NCBI GenBank assembly: GCA_013151215.1
Contig: JAADIS010000054.1
Location: 1 to 61,947, forward strand
Source of the DNA: Chlorobiota bacterium
Lineage (GTDB): Bacteria; Bacteroidota; Bacteroidia; Bacteroidales; F082
Reading direction: 5' to 3'
Length of the DNA stretch: 61,947 nucleotides
The notes beneath the pieces are model-generated. The model ran no database searches. It saw nothing but the letters and a program-made list of their open reading frames with translations, and was not told where the DNA came from. Of this stretch, positions 26,546 through 36,052 are shown in pieces. Numbering within the stretch: position 1 is the first letter of the stretch; each line of letters starts with the position of its first letter. The position numbers and the translations under genes are program-made.

Positions 26546-28519
26546 TCACACAATAAGTTCGATACCTGCAAAAAACCCACTTCCGGGCTTGCTTTTCATG
26601 CTGCATTTCCCACCTATCGAGCTTATCCTGCCCAAAGTGTTCTCCAGCCCCATCCCCTTATTTCCAGACTTCATCACCTTCTCATAATCGAAACCTCTGC
26701 CGTTGTCGTAATAGCTGATAAACATCTTATCTGATTTCTGAACCAACGATATTTTTATCTCGCTTGCCGAGGCATGCTTTAAGGTGTTGTTGATCATTTC
26801 GGTAAGTATGCGATACAAATTCATTTCGAGGCTGTTTGGATAATGCTTTTTGATGTTTTTTGCGATAATCTCAATTTTAATCTGTGATGTGGCGTTTATC
26901 TTGTCGGCAAAAGAGCACAAAGCCGTTTCAAGCCCGTTGTTCTTAAGGGCGGCTGGCATTATGTTGTTCGAGATATTTCGAGCATTTGTTATGGCCTCGT
27001 CGAGCATCTTGTTGCTTTGCCGGATAATTTTATTGCGCTCAGCCCTATTCTCTGTTCCTTCTATTTCATTTATATAAAGTTTTAAAGCTGAGAGCAAGAC
27101 CCCGAGCCCGTCGTGCAGATCCTCGGCAAAGCGTTTGCGCTCCTTGTATTCGGTTTCTATGGAGATATCGAGGACCTTGCGCTCGTTTTGTTGCTGCAAC
27201 CTTCTCCTCTCGGCCATTTGCTTGTTCTTGAACGAACGATAAGAAATTATCACCACCGCTATAACCAACAACAGTATTACTATTATGGAGCCGGCCACAA
27301 ATTTAGTAATCATGGAGTTCTCGGATTGCAGTTTTGTTTTTTCGTTTAAAAAGGCAATCTTTTTTTCTTTTTCCTGGGTTTGATACTTTGCTTCCATTTC
27401 GGCGATGCGCTCGTCGCTTTCTGCGCTAAAAATACTATCGCGTACTTTACTGCTCTTATAAAAATGCTCGTAGGCCAGCTTATAATTGTTCGTCTTCAAA
27501 TAAACATCAGCCAGTTTCTCGTGCGCCAGCATGACAAATCTCGAGGTGCCGGTCTCCCGGGCCAGGCCCAAGCTCTTTTTAAGGTATTCTTCCGATTTGT
27601 TAAACTCTCCTTGCTTGAGATATAGCTGGCCGATCATATAATTGCAGTTTATCAAGCCATCAGCCGACTTAAGCTTGGCACTTATGTTAATTGCTTTTTT
27701 ATAATAAAACAAAGCCGAATCGGCTTTGTTTGTCTCCCTCATAACATCGCCCATATTAACATAATTGTTGATGAGCTCATGTTCAAAATTTTCGGCCTCG
27801 TTGATTTTTAAGCACTTATAAAAATAGTAATATGCGCTGTCGTAATCAGGGATAGAAAAATATATGGACCCCAAATTATTCAAGCTTTGCGTGATCGCCG
27901 GTTTCTCGCCAACCTCCAGGGCGATATCCAAGGCCTCATACAAATATTCCAAGGCCTTCGGGTAGTTGAGCAAGTCCTTATATGCTGCCCCGATATTGCT
28001 GATACAAACAGAGACCCCTCCCCGGAAACCTATTTCTCTTGCCAATTTAAGTGATCTTAGGTAATACTCGATCGATTTGTCATACTGAGCTTGGTAATAA
28101 TATATATTGCCAACATTGGCATAAACGGCCAAGACCCTTCTTTTATATCTCTTGTTATCAGGCTCTTTCGACAATAGCATATTGCCTTTCCCCAAGGCTT
28201 TCTGCAAATTCGATATGGCTTCGGGATAGTTCCCTAGCACTATATAGCAAACTCCCAAAGTATTATAGGAATTAACAATCTCAAGGCCATTTTCCGCATC
28301 TATGGATCTTTTAAGTCCTTTGTTAGCATATACTATGGCAGTATCAGTGTTGAAATACATATATTCCCACGCAAGGTCCAATGCATTAGAGATGTATGCG
28401 CTATCACTTTTTGAGGAATTAAATACTACTTTTAAGCTGTCGGTATTGTTGTTTTGCGATAACAGGGACGTGCTTGGCATTAATAAAATGGCAAATAAAA
28501 TCTTGGTATGCTTTTTCAT
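26546..28519 (-). CDS. TPR-containing sensor histidine kinase, NarX/DesK type
   Basis: A 657-residue membrane sensor kinase. After a signal sequence come TPR repeats over about residues 25-370 (for example IVNSYNTLGVCYIVLGNYPEAISNLQKA), a coiled coil, and one membrane helix (FVAGSIIVILLLVIAVVIISY, about 410-430). The HisKA_3 dimerisation segment has His in FAEDLHDGLG. The HATPase domain shows EMINNTLKHA, DNGRGFDYE and GMGLENTLGR. This type normally pairs with a LuxR-type response regulator, and one is encoded 191 bp upstream on the same strand. The signal sensed by the TPR region is unknown. All core kinase residues look intact. Confidence 0.88.
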   Translation of the reverse strand: MKKHTKILFAILLMPSTSLLSQNNNTDSLKVVFNSSKSDSAYISNALDLAWEYMYFNTDTAIVYANKGLKRSIDAENGLEIVNSYNTLGVCYIVLGNYPEAISNLQKALGKGNMLLSKEPDNKRYKRRVLAVYANVGNIYYYQAQYDKSIEYYLRSLKLAREIGFRGGVSVCISNIGAAYKDLLNYPKALEYLYEALDIALEVGEKPAITQSLNNLGSIYFSIPDYDSAYYYFYKCLKINEAENFEHELINNYVNMGDVMRETNKADSALFYYKKAINISAKLKSADGLINCNYMIGQLYLKQGEFNKSEEYLKKSLGLARETGTSRFVMLAHEKLADVYLKTNNYKLAYEHFYKSSKVRDSIFSAESDERIAEMEAKYQTQEKEKKIAFLNEKTKLQSENSMITKFVAGSIIVILLLVIAVVIISYRSFKNKQMAERRRLQQQNERKVLDISIETEYKERKRFAEDLHDGLGVLLSALKLYINEIEGTENRAERNKIIRQSNKMLDEAITNARNISNNIMPAALKNNGLETALCSFADKINATSQIKIEIIAKNIKKHYPNSLEMNLYRILTEMINNTLKHASASEIKISLVQKSDKMFISYYDNGRGFDYEKVMKSGNKGMGLENTLGRISSIGGKCSMKSKPGSGFFAGIELIV

Positions 28520-28710
28520 CTCTTCATATTTATGATATTATAGAATCATTGTTGATAAACACAAGGCATTATGCAAGTCAGCGCTTTAGTGCGTTGCGGC
28601 AGAAATTACGGATCGGCGCATCTTCAGCGTCATTGTTTCCAGCAAAAGGCTTAATACTTCCGGGGCAAAAAGCAAGAAAGAAACATAAGCACGATATTTT
28701 ATACATAATA

Positions 28711-29370
28711 TTATGCGCTTATTGAGATCAACTTGTTTTTAATGGCATAAATTAACAGGCTCACTATGTTCTTGGAGCCGGTTTTAGAAATCAGGTTGTT
28801 TTTGTGTGTGTCAACGGTCCTGATACTGATAAAAAGCCTTTCGGCTATCTCGGTATTTGTATGGCCTTCGCTTATCAGCTGCAAAATCTCCATCTCGCGC
28901 TTTGTCAATCGCAACTCCTCGTTATTGTCTGTTTGACCTAGATATTTTTTCGTGAAAAAAGGGAGAAGCTCAGGTGAAAAATAATTTTGCCCACGGCTCA
29001 CGAGCTTTATAGCCCCAAACAGGGTTTCTTTATCTATGTTCTTCAATAAAAACCCCTTGGCCCCGGCATTTAATATCTGATGCAAAAATTCCTCTTCACC
29101 GAAAGTCGATAAAACGAGCACGTTCAGCCTTGAGTTTTTCAGGAGGGCTTTTTCCGTTGTCTCGATGCCGTTGAGCCCATTCATTTTAATATCCATCAAG
29201 ACAATATCGAAAACAGTGTCATCCATCATTTCCAGAAACTCTTCCCCGCTGCCTGCCTCGCCGACAATTTCAAATTCCTTGTTCTTGCTAAACACAAGCT
29301 TTAATCCATTGCGGAATATTTCGTGGTCGTCAACTATGAAAATCTTGATGGTATCTAGCATTATTTCCAT
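28711..29370 (-). CDS. NarL/LuxR-family response regulator
   Basis: A response regulator of about 219 residues. The receiver begins IKIFIVDDHEIFR with the acidic pocket DD and the phospho-acceptor Asp in IVLMDIKMNG; the conserved Lys is in GAKGFLLKNID. The C-terminal LuxR-type HTH (LTKREMEILQLISEGHTNTEIAERLFISIRTV) binds DNA. It is the likely partner of the TPR kinase encoded just downstream. ATGs at 29400, 29370 and 29361 are possible; the receiver fold begins right after the last, so the most upstream one is less likely. Its target genes are not evident, though the divergent LruC lipoprotein at 29755 is a candidate. Confidence 0.88.
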   Translation of the reverse strand: MEIMLDTIKIFIVDDHEIFRNGLKLVFSKNKEFEIVGEAGSGEEFLEMMDDTVFDIVLMDIKMNGLNGIETTEKALLKNSRLNVLVLSTFGEEEFLHQILNAGAKGFLLKNIDKETLFGAIKLVSRGQNYFSPELLPFFTKKYLGQTDNNEELRLTKREMEILQLISEGHTNTEIAERLFISIRTVDTHKNNLISKTGSKNIVSLLIYAIKNKLISISA

Positions 29371-29754
29371 TCTTTTGAACTCTAAAAGTATAAAAAACAA
29401 TTATTGAAAAACCAAAATATGATTACTATCATATATATTAAGAGAAAATAGAAATGATAAAATATTCGATGGTTAGAAATGTATAAAACCACATAGCCCA
29501 ACAAATTGTTAATAACAAGAATGTTAAACACATCCGGGAAACTTACGTTAATTATACTCAATTATGAAGGCCTTTGATTTATTGCATTGCTAACCAATTC
29601 CCCACATCTTATATCATAATTTCCTGAATTAACATATATTTTCCCGATAATGGAAAATAATAAATAACAAGGCAACTGTATTTATCTGAAAATGAATAGT
29701 ATATTTGTATGGAATAATTATTGCGATTTGTTTTTCCTAATTAAAATTGTCGTC
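29371..29754. other. divergent intergenic region between response regulator and LruC genes
   Basis: About 380 bp, AT-rich, without a convincing gene. It must carry the promoters of both divergent genes. The only clear signal is the TATATTTG at 29700-29707. Confidence 0.5.
29700..29707 (+). promoter_or_regulatory. -7 promoter element of the LruC lipoprotein gene
   Basis: TATATTTG matches TAnnTTTG exactly and would start transcription near 29713. This lies downstream of an in-frame ATG at 29692, which supports the later start codon at 29755. No clear TTG -33 element is seen. Confidence 0.4.
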
Positions 29755-32256
29755 ATGAAAAAACCACTCCTTATTATTGGGCTGCTTATTTTTGGAACAG
29801 CTTTGCTGTTCGAGGGCTGCCGGACCAAACCGGGCTCAAATCCCGAAAGCCCGAAAACCATGAACGATTTAATTGTTAGCGCCAACTTCGATTGGTCAAC
29901 GACAAAAACGATACAGGTTTATATCACGTTGCCCGAAGAGAGGCCCGGGGACATGATCAAGATATTCTCAATTGACGGAGCCCAGCTGTTTTATGCCGGT
30001 TATGGCGATAAAATATCAAATGTTATAAACACGACGATAACCCTTGCCAGCAGGCACGAAATGGTAAAGCTGATGTACGGGAACGACAATCGCTATAAAG
30101 AGGTTATTGTTAGCGCTGGCGATGAAATAGCTTATAATTACAACGATTTCAAGAGCGAGCCCACCGACGACGATTGCGATTTGTCGGGGTTCAGCACTTT
30201 CAGCCAGGGCGGATGGGGATCCAAAGCCCATGGCAATAATCCCGGTGCCGTTCGCGACGCCCACTGGGAAGAGGTTTTCCCGAACGGGCTAACCGCCGGC
30301 GACCCTTCTCATTATACTATTCACCTTTCTTCGTCGGAAGCCGCAAGGGACTTTTTGCCCGGCGGAGGAAAATCCAAGGAGCTCTCCAAGAGCTATACCG
30401 ACCCTAAAAGCAAACAAAAAATCGCGGGCAACTGGGGCGGCCAAATTGTGGCGGCAATCATGAATGTTGAATATGACAGAAAAGGGTTTATGGGAACCAA
30501 CAGCCTCGAACTGGGCCAATTAGTTTTCAAGGAAGGTGAGTTCGAGGACCTCTCAGTTGACGAGTTCCTTGTTATCGCAAACAAAGCCCTTGGTGGCGGC
30601 GGCCTATCGGGATATTCAATCAACGACATTCAAAATGCAGCGGAGATAATAAACCTCAATTTTGAGAATGATGACGACAAATCGCCCAGCGACGGAGGCG
30701 ACAACGACTATTTAACATGTCCCGAGAGCGGCAGCGGAACATCATGCGGGTGCAAAAAAGGCCTTAGAACGCTAACCATGACTTTTAACGGGAACTCTGC
30801 AGCGTTAGTTACCGTTAAGGAGAAAAAAGGGAACCGCACGATTTTCAACGAAAACCTGAACCCGGGCGACAACTTCAATTTCCACGGCACCGGTAGCGAC
30901 AATAAAATGGACAAGACTATTTACTTCTATATCGATGGAAACTTGAACATCTCCATGCACACATCATGTTCTGTTGACATATTTAAAGGAGATAATTATG
31001 GTGATTTTATAGTTGTTGACGGAACCAGTAAGGACGAACTTCATTTATGCGAAGGCTCTTCCTCGGCTTGTGGCTGCGAAAAAGGACTCAGGTATTTACG
31101 CTTGCGATACGACGGGTCGGCAACAGCACACATAGTGGTCAAAGAAAAAAAGAAAAACCATAAAGTATTTGACGGCGACATCGATGCTGACGACTGGTTC
31201 AGCTTTACCGGATCGAGCAAAAACGGGAAGTTCAAAGGAAATGAGATACGTATTTATGTTGACGACGCCTTAAACACAAGCATACATACGAGCTGTTCGC
31301 AGGATATCGAAGTTGGCGATACCTATGGTGATTTTACTATTCTTGCCGGAAGCAGCAATAAGAACCTGCCGCTTTGCGGTACGGCTTCCGGCGGCGGCGG
31401 CCAGGGAGGCATAGGCGGGGGCGGATCCACCACCACCAACCTGAACGGCACCCTTGCCTACGAGGATCTATGGCCCGGAAAAGGCGATTACGATTTTAAC
31501 GACCTTGTCATCAACTACGAGTTTGCCGTTACCAAGGATGATCAGGAAAGAGTCCAAAATATAAGCGCAACATTCATTATCTATGCTTATGGAGCCTCAT
31601 TCCACAATGGCTTCGGATTTGAATTCCCAAGCATTGCCCCCAATAAAGTAATAAGGGCAACGGGTTACGATATAGTATATACAAACATCTTCGATTTGGC
31701 ATCGAACGGTCTTGAGAACAATCAATCGAATGCAAGCTTTATTGTTTACGACGACAGCTGGAGGATAATGCCGCCCATAGATCCCGCAATCGGCGTAAAT
31801 ACCGAGCAAGACAAGGCTTATGTTACTCCTGATACCTTAACTATGCAAATAGTGTTCTATGAGAACGGCTCCTTCGCTCCCGGCGGACCTGTAACTTATA
31901 CCGAACTGGATATCGGCAATTTCAACCCCTTCATTGTTGTTGACAAAGATCGTTCAGTAGAGGTACACCTTCCTGACTATAGTCCGACGGATCTTGCCGA
32001 TCAATCGTATTTCGGCACTTATGAAGACAATAGCATTCCTGCCGACGGCAGATATTACAAAACCTCAAATAATTTACCATGGTGCATAAAAATTCCTGAG
32101 GTTTTTGAATATCCTGTTGAGAAACAAGATGTTACCGGGGCATATAACCATTTTGCCGAATGGGCCGAAAGTGATGGCGCCCTTTATCCGGATTGGTACC
32201 AAAACACATCCGGATACAGGAACAGCAGCGCTATATATCAGAAACCTGCAAGGTGA
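29755..32256 (+). CDS. LruC-domain surface lipoprotein
   Basis: About 833 residues. The start at 29755 gives an ideal lipoprotein signal (KKPLLIIGLLIFGTALLFEGC); the upstream ATG would add 21 residues and hide it. Two tandem units of roughly 100 residues follow mid-protein (about 30746-31050 and 31067-31380), each opening with CGC(K/E)KGLR and sharing VKEKK, HTSCS and GDFxxxxGxS; they resemble the DUF7467-type beta domain. A Gly-rich linker leads to the LruC domain, recognisable by GTLAYEDLWPGKGDYDFNDLVINYEF and SFHNGFGFEFP. LruC domains are common in Bacteroidota surface proteins and their role is poorly known. Divergent from a response regulator that might control it; monocistronic, ending at a hairpin. 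Confidence 0.82.
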   Translation: MKKPLLIIGLLIFGTALLFEGCRTKPGSNPESPKTMNDLIVSANFDWSTTKTIQVYITLPEERPGDMIKIFSIDGAQLFYAGYGDKISNVINTTITLASRHEMVKLMYGNDNRYKEVIVSAGDEIAYNYNDFKSEPTDDDCDLSGFSTFSQGGWGSKAHGNNPGAVRDAHWEEVFPNGLTAGDPSHYTIHLSSSEAARDFLPGGGKSKELSKSYTDPKSKQKIAGNWGGQIVAAIMNVEYDRKGFMGTNSLELGQLVFKEGEFEDLSVDEFLVIANKALGGGGLSGYSINDIQNAAEIINLNFENDDDKSPSDGGDNDYLTCPESGSGTSCGCKKGLRTLTMTFNGNSAALVTVKEKKGNRTIFNENLNPGDNFNFHGTGSDNKMDKTIYFYIDGNLNISMHTSCSVDIFKGDNYGDFIVVDGTSKDELHLCEGSSSACGCEKGLRYLRLRYDGSATAHIVVKEKKKNHKVFDGDIDADDWFSFTGSSKNGKFKGNEIRIYVDDALNTSIHTSCSQDIEVGDTYGDFTILAGSSNKNLPLCGTASGGGGQGGIGGGGSTTTNLNGTLAYEDLWPGKGDYDFNDLVINYEFAVTKDDQERVQNISATFIIYAYGASFHNGFGFEFPSIAPNKVIRATGYDIVYTNIFDLASNGLENNQSNASFIVYDDSWRIMPPIDPAIGVNTEQDKAYVTPDTLTMQIVFYENGSFAPGGPVTYTELDIGNFNPFIVVDKDRSVEVHLPDYSPTDLADQSYFGTYEDNSIPADGRYYKTSNNLPWCIKIPEVFEYPVEKQDVTGAYNHFAEWAESDGALYPDWYQNTSGYRNSSAIYQKPAR

Positions 32257-32280
32257 CCGTATTGGATTTAAATGAAAAAC

Positions 32281-32316
32281 AGAAACGCCAGCCGCTAAAA
32301 CAGATGGCGTTTCTTT
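32281..32316 (+). terminator. terminator after the LruC lipoprotein gene
   Basis: AGAAACGCCA (32281-32290) pairs perfectly with TGGCGTTTCT (32305-32314) around a 14-nt loop, followed by only a short T stretch. It lies 25 bp after the stop codon. Confidence 0.6.
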
Positions 32317-32383
32317 AACAAATAGTGTTTCCTAATATTCATTTATCAACAAAAAAATGTATATTAGTACTTCTTTATAAAAC

Positions 32384-34900
32384 ATGATTAGCAGCAAGCC
32401 ATATATTAAACTAATGATGCTTGTTATATTTCTGGCTAGTTGTCAATACGCTGACACACAGAATATAGCAACCAGGCAAACCCCTGTTGCGACAAAAGGG
32501 CAAATAAACCTCCAAAACTGGGATTTTAATGTTGACGGCAGGGTCCCCCTGTATGGCGAATGGGAATTTTACTGGAACGATCTGTTAAGCCCTGAGGATT
32601 TTCCGACAAATATAAAACCCTCATACCCTTTTTTCCCGACCATCTGGAATAAATTAAAAAACGACACATTAAACTATTCGGCTTTCGGATATGCCACTTA
32701 TCGCCTAAAGATTATCCACTGTCCGACAGAAGAGGTAAACGCACTTGAAATACCATCATATTATAGTGCATATAAACTTTGGTTAAACGGGAAGGTTTTT
32801 GCAAAAAACGGCAAAGTTGGAAAGGATAAGAAAACCATGGAGCCTTATTGGCTGCCGCTTACCAAATCCGTTAACACCAAGAGCGACACCATTGAGCTTA
32901 TATTGCAGGTTTCCAATTTCAATCATAGCAAGGGGGGTGTTTCCTTGCCAATAACAATTGGCAAGGCCGATAAACTGTTCTCCTCAAGGGAAAAAGAGCT
33001 GGGCGTAAACCTATTGCTAACGGGCGCCTTGATCATGGGCGGCCTTTTTTTCCTGGGCTTGTTCCTTTTCGGCCGTCAGAACAAGGCCGTACTGTATTTT
33101 TCATTGTTCTGCATCACATATAGCTACCGGATAATTGGCGCAGACATGTACTTCTTGCACAGCATTTTGCCTGCAATAAACTGGGAGATAACAACCCGTT
33201 TGGAATATCTCACCCTCTTTTTGAGCGTTTTCCTCTTTATGCGGTTTCTGGAAATAGTTTACCCTTTGGAAACCAATAAAATAATGGCCAACTTCCTTAA
33301 GGCCGCAACATTAATATTAGTTGTTATCACTCTGTTTACGCCTTCTTATATATTCACTTTAAGCGTTGAGCCATTCCTGATAACTCTGCTGATTTATGTT
33401 ATATACGGAACGTTTATAATAGTTAATGCGGCACGCAGAAAGAGAGAGGGCTCGCAATATGCCGTTATAAGCTTCTTGTTCCTGTTTGTCGTTATCTGCC
33501 TTCAAGTACTCAACTATCTTGGCTTTATGCCGCACCTGCCTTATGTTTACTTTGTCGGCTACATCTTGTTTTTCTTCTTTCAATCATTAATATTGTCATA
33601 TCGCTTTGCTTCATTCTTCAAAAAAGCAAAGGCAAAAGCCGAATTGGGCGCAAAGGCAAAAGCCGATTTCATGGCCACCATGAGCCACGAGATAAGGACT
33701 CCCATGAACGGGGTAATAGGCATGACGGGGCTGTTGCAACAAACCGAGCTCACAAAAGAACAACACGAATATGTTGAGACCATTAGGGTTAGCGGCGACA
33801 ACCTGCTTACCGTGATCAACGACATACTTGATTTCTCAAAGATCGAACAAGGAAAAATGGAGCTCGAAATGCATGGTTTCGACTTGTTCAACTGCGTGGA
33901 GGAGGTTTTTACCATGCTAAGCACTTCTGCCGCCAAGAAAAAGCTCGAGCTCTTGTTTCACAAGGAAGCCGACGTCCCAAGATTTATCGTTAACGATGAA
34001 AAAAGATTGAAACAAATTTTGGTCAACCTGATTAACAACGCGATAAAATTCACCTTGAAAGGCGAAATAGTCCTGAACATTTCCGTTAGCAGGACAGAAG
34101 ATAAAAACGTTGAGCTGTTGTTCTCCGTCAAGGATACCGGTATTGGTATCCCCAAGGAAAAAATAAGCGAGCTGTTTCAATCATTCACCCAAGTGGATTC
34201 GTCGATAGCAAGGCGCTTTGAGGGCACAGGCCTCGGGTTGGCAATATCCAAACAACTGGTGAACTTAATGAAAGGCGAGATTTGGGCCGAATCGGAAGTA
34301 AACAAAGGCTCTGTGTTCTCCTTCACTATTTTAGCGGGGAAAGGCACTATTACCGGTGATGACATGCTTCATCCCGACAAGACAACTCTCAAAGGGCAAA
34401 AAGCCATCATACTGGACGACAACCACACCAACTTAAAAATACTTTCGGCCCAACCTGAGAACTGGGGCATCGAAGTGAGGATGGGCAGCAAATATGAGCA
34501 AGCGAATTTTGAAGGGACCAAGGTCTTAATTGCCGAAGACAACCTTATAAACCAGAAAGTTACTTGTAGCCTGCTTAAAAATTTCGGAATAGATCCCGAC
34601 ATAGCCGTAAACGGGCTAAAAGCCCTGGAGGCTTGCAAGCAAAACGATTACGATCTAGTCTTGATGGATGTCCAAATGCCTGAAATGGACGGCTTGGAAG
34701 CCACTGAAAAAATATTGGCCCATTGCAAGAAAAACAACAAGAAAGCACCCGTCATCCTTGCCATGACCGCAAATGTCTTAGGCGATTCTAGAAACGACTG
34801 CATAAGATCGGGGATGAAGGGTTTTATATCAAAGCCTGTTTCGCCAAAAGAGCTTGAGGACAATTTAAAGCAATGGCTAAGCGATTTCATAAAACAGTAA
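32384..34900 (+). CDS. 7TM-DISM hybrid histidine kinase with a collapsed first receiver
   Basis: An 838-residue membrane kinase. A lipobox-like signal (VIFLASC) leads to a 7TMR-DISM extracellular domain ([26 protein letters not shown], about 40-195), then seven helices (about 205-400). The HisKA domain has His435 ([12 protein letters not shown]), and the HATPase shows [17 protein letters not shown] and [10 protein letters not shown] truncated receiver follows (about 670-707): it keeps the Asp pair in ILDDNHTN but stops before any phosphorylation Asp. The second receiver is complete, with Asp762 ([11 protein letters not shown]) and a conserved Lys in FISKPVS. Kinases of this type usually carry two full receivers. 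The ligand is unknown; DISM domains often bind carbohydrate-like molecules. Confidence 0.88.
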   Translation: MISSKPYIKLMMLVIFLASCQYADTQNIATRQTPVATKGQINLQNWDFNVDGRVPLYGEWEFYWNDLLSPEDFPTNIKPSYPFFPTIWNKLKNDTLNYSAFGYATYRLKIIHCPTEEVNALEIPSYYSAYKLWLNGKVFAKNGKVGKDKKTMEPYWLPLTKSVNTKSDTIELILQVSNFNHSKGGVSLPITIGKADKLFSSREKELGVNLLLTGALIMGGLFFLGLFLFGRQNKAVLYFSLFCITYSYRIIGADMYFLHSILPAINWEITTRLEYLTLFLSVFLFMRFLEIVYPLETNKIMANFLKAATLILVVITLFTPSYIFTLSVEPFLITLLIYVIYGTFIIVNAARRKREGSQYAVISFLFLFVVICLQVLNYLGFMPHLPYVYFVGYILFFFFQSLILSYRFASFFKKAKAKAELGAKAKADFMATMSHEIRTPMNGVIGMTGLLQQTELTKEQHEYVETIRVSGDNLLTVINDILDFSKIEQGKMELEMHGFDLFNCVEEVFTMLSTSAAKKKLELLFHKEADVPRFIVNDEKRLKQILVNLINNAIKFTLKGEIVLNISVSRTEDKNVELLFSVKDTGIGIPKEKISELFQSFTQVDSSIARRFEGTGLGLAISKQLVNLMKGEIWAESEVNKGSVFSFTILAGKGTITGDDMLHPDKTTLKGQKAIILDDNHTNLKILSAQPENWGIEVRMGSKYEQANFEGTKVLIAEDNLINQKVTCSLLKNFGIDPDIAVNGLKALEACKQNDYDLVLMDVQMPEMDGLEATEKILAHCKKNNKKAPVILAMTANVLGDSRNDCIRSGMKGFISKPVSPKELEDNLKQWLSDFIKQ

Positions 34901-34973
34901 GCTTTTAAAACCCTAACTGGAAACCAGGGCTTTAAGTTTTCGAAGCCGGAAAACTCTATTATTAGAAAAAACG

Positions 34974-34981
34974 TATTTTTG
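34974..34981 (+). promoter_or_regulatory. -7 element of the 35024 lipoprotein gene
   Basis: TATTTTTG is an exact TAnnTTTG match. Transcription would begin near 34987, past an in-frame ATG at 34979, favouring the start at 35024. Confidence 0.4.
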
Positions 34982-35023
34982 ACACCCGGGCAATCATGTT
35001 GTTTGTCAGTTAATTATAAAACC

Positions 35024-35917
35024 ATGAAATATCTATTTAAAATCACTGTCCTTGCTATGCTCTCTTTGTCGTTGGCTTTTGCTTCATGTAAAGAAAAGAA
35101 TGGAAACTCGCAAACCTATGGTATTCCAACAACGATTATCTTAACCAGCAGTTCGCTCGCAGGCCATAGCACCTCCCACAAGGAATTGACAGACAGCTTG
35201 GCCCTAACACCCTATAATATCAACGGTCAGGCATTGTCCCTATTGTTTGCCACTGCATCGGAAGATGATGAGGGATTGGTTATTTTTGGCGACTTCCGAC
35301 CCGATATCGCCCCGAGCAACTCAACTTTGTACCCTTTTGATTTCGCCGATCAATTAGTGGTCAACAGTGCAGTGATATTAAAGCCCGGCTATGTTGGCGG
35401 CAATGTTGAGCACATGGTAGATATGTTCGGCTATATCGATATTTATGTAACTGTTGACATGGCTGACCGACGGTTCAGGTTGGCACTCAGCGATTATGAT
35501 ATAGGTAGCGACACTTATATCCGCGGTGATGTTTTATTGGAAGATACAATAAGCGGCGACCTAAGGTTTTACGACCTTGACAATTATGTGTTTTCAACTG
35601 CCCGCCCCAACAACCCATGTACAATTGAAGAAATAAGGGATTTTTTGGATCCCATAAGGCCCAATATGGTTTATTATCCCTTGAACGTCTTTCTGGATCC
35701 GAATATATACCTTGATGCCAACGAGCTGCAAACAGCATCCTCTATCGATGTTGTAGTAGATTTCTTTGTCGAGGATTTTGTGATCCTGGAAAATCAGACT
35801 TCTACGCAAGATATTAGCGATTCCGCACTAATAAACAGCTTTAACATTACTCAAAACATTGTCGGTTTCGGCAACTCAGGCTTAACTGCTGCGGCAACGG
35901 TGGTCATTAATCAGTAA
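35024..35917 (+). CDS. uncharacterised lipoprotein
   Basis: About 297 residues, function unknown. The start at 35024 gives a textbook lipoprotein signal (MKYLFKITVLAMLSLSLAFASC), with lipidated Cys after LAFAS; an earlier ATG would spoil it. The mature part is beta-rich with many Asp, Val and Ile residues. It shows loosely repeated strand patterns (YIDIYVTVDMADRRFRL, SIDVVVDFFVEDFVIL), suggesting one or two beta-sandwich domains. No catalytic motif or T9SS tail is seen. It sits alone after the hybrid kinase gene with its own promoter-like element. A surface or periplasmic role is inferred only from the lipobox. Confidence 0.65.
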   Translation: MKYLFKITVLAMLSLSLAFASCKEKNGNSQTYGIPTTIILTSSSLAGHSTSHKELTDSLALTPYNINGQALSLLFATASEDDEGLVIFGDFRPDIAPSNSTLYPFDFADQLVVNSAVILKPGYVGGNVEHMVDMFGYIDIYVTVDMADRRFRLALSDYDIGSDTYIRGDVLLEDTISGDLRFYDLDNYVFSTARPNNPCTIEEIRDFLDPIRPNMVYYPLNVFLDPNIYLDANELQTASSIDVVVDFFVEDFVILENQTSTQDISDSALINSFNITQNIVGFGNSGLTAAATVVINQ

Positions 35918-36052
35918 TATTTTGAAATATCCGGTACAAGCCCAATATTCTCAGATAATTATAAGATAAAGCAATTGTTCCAACAGCAGTATATCTAGAA
36001 ATCGGGGACGGTAAAAGGAAAAAGGATTAATCACATCAACAATTAAAAAATC

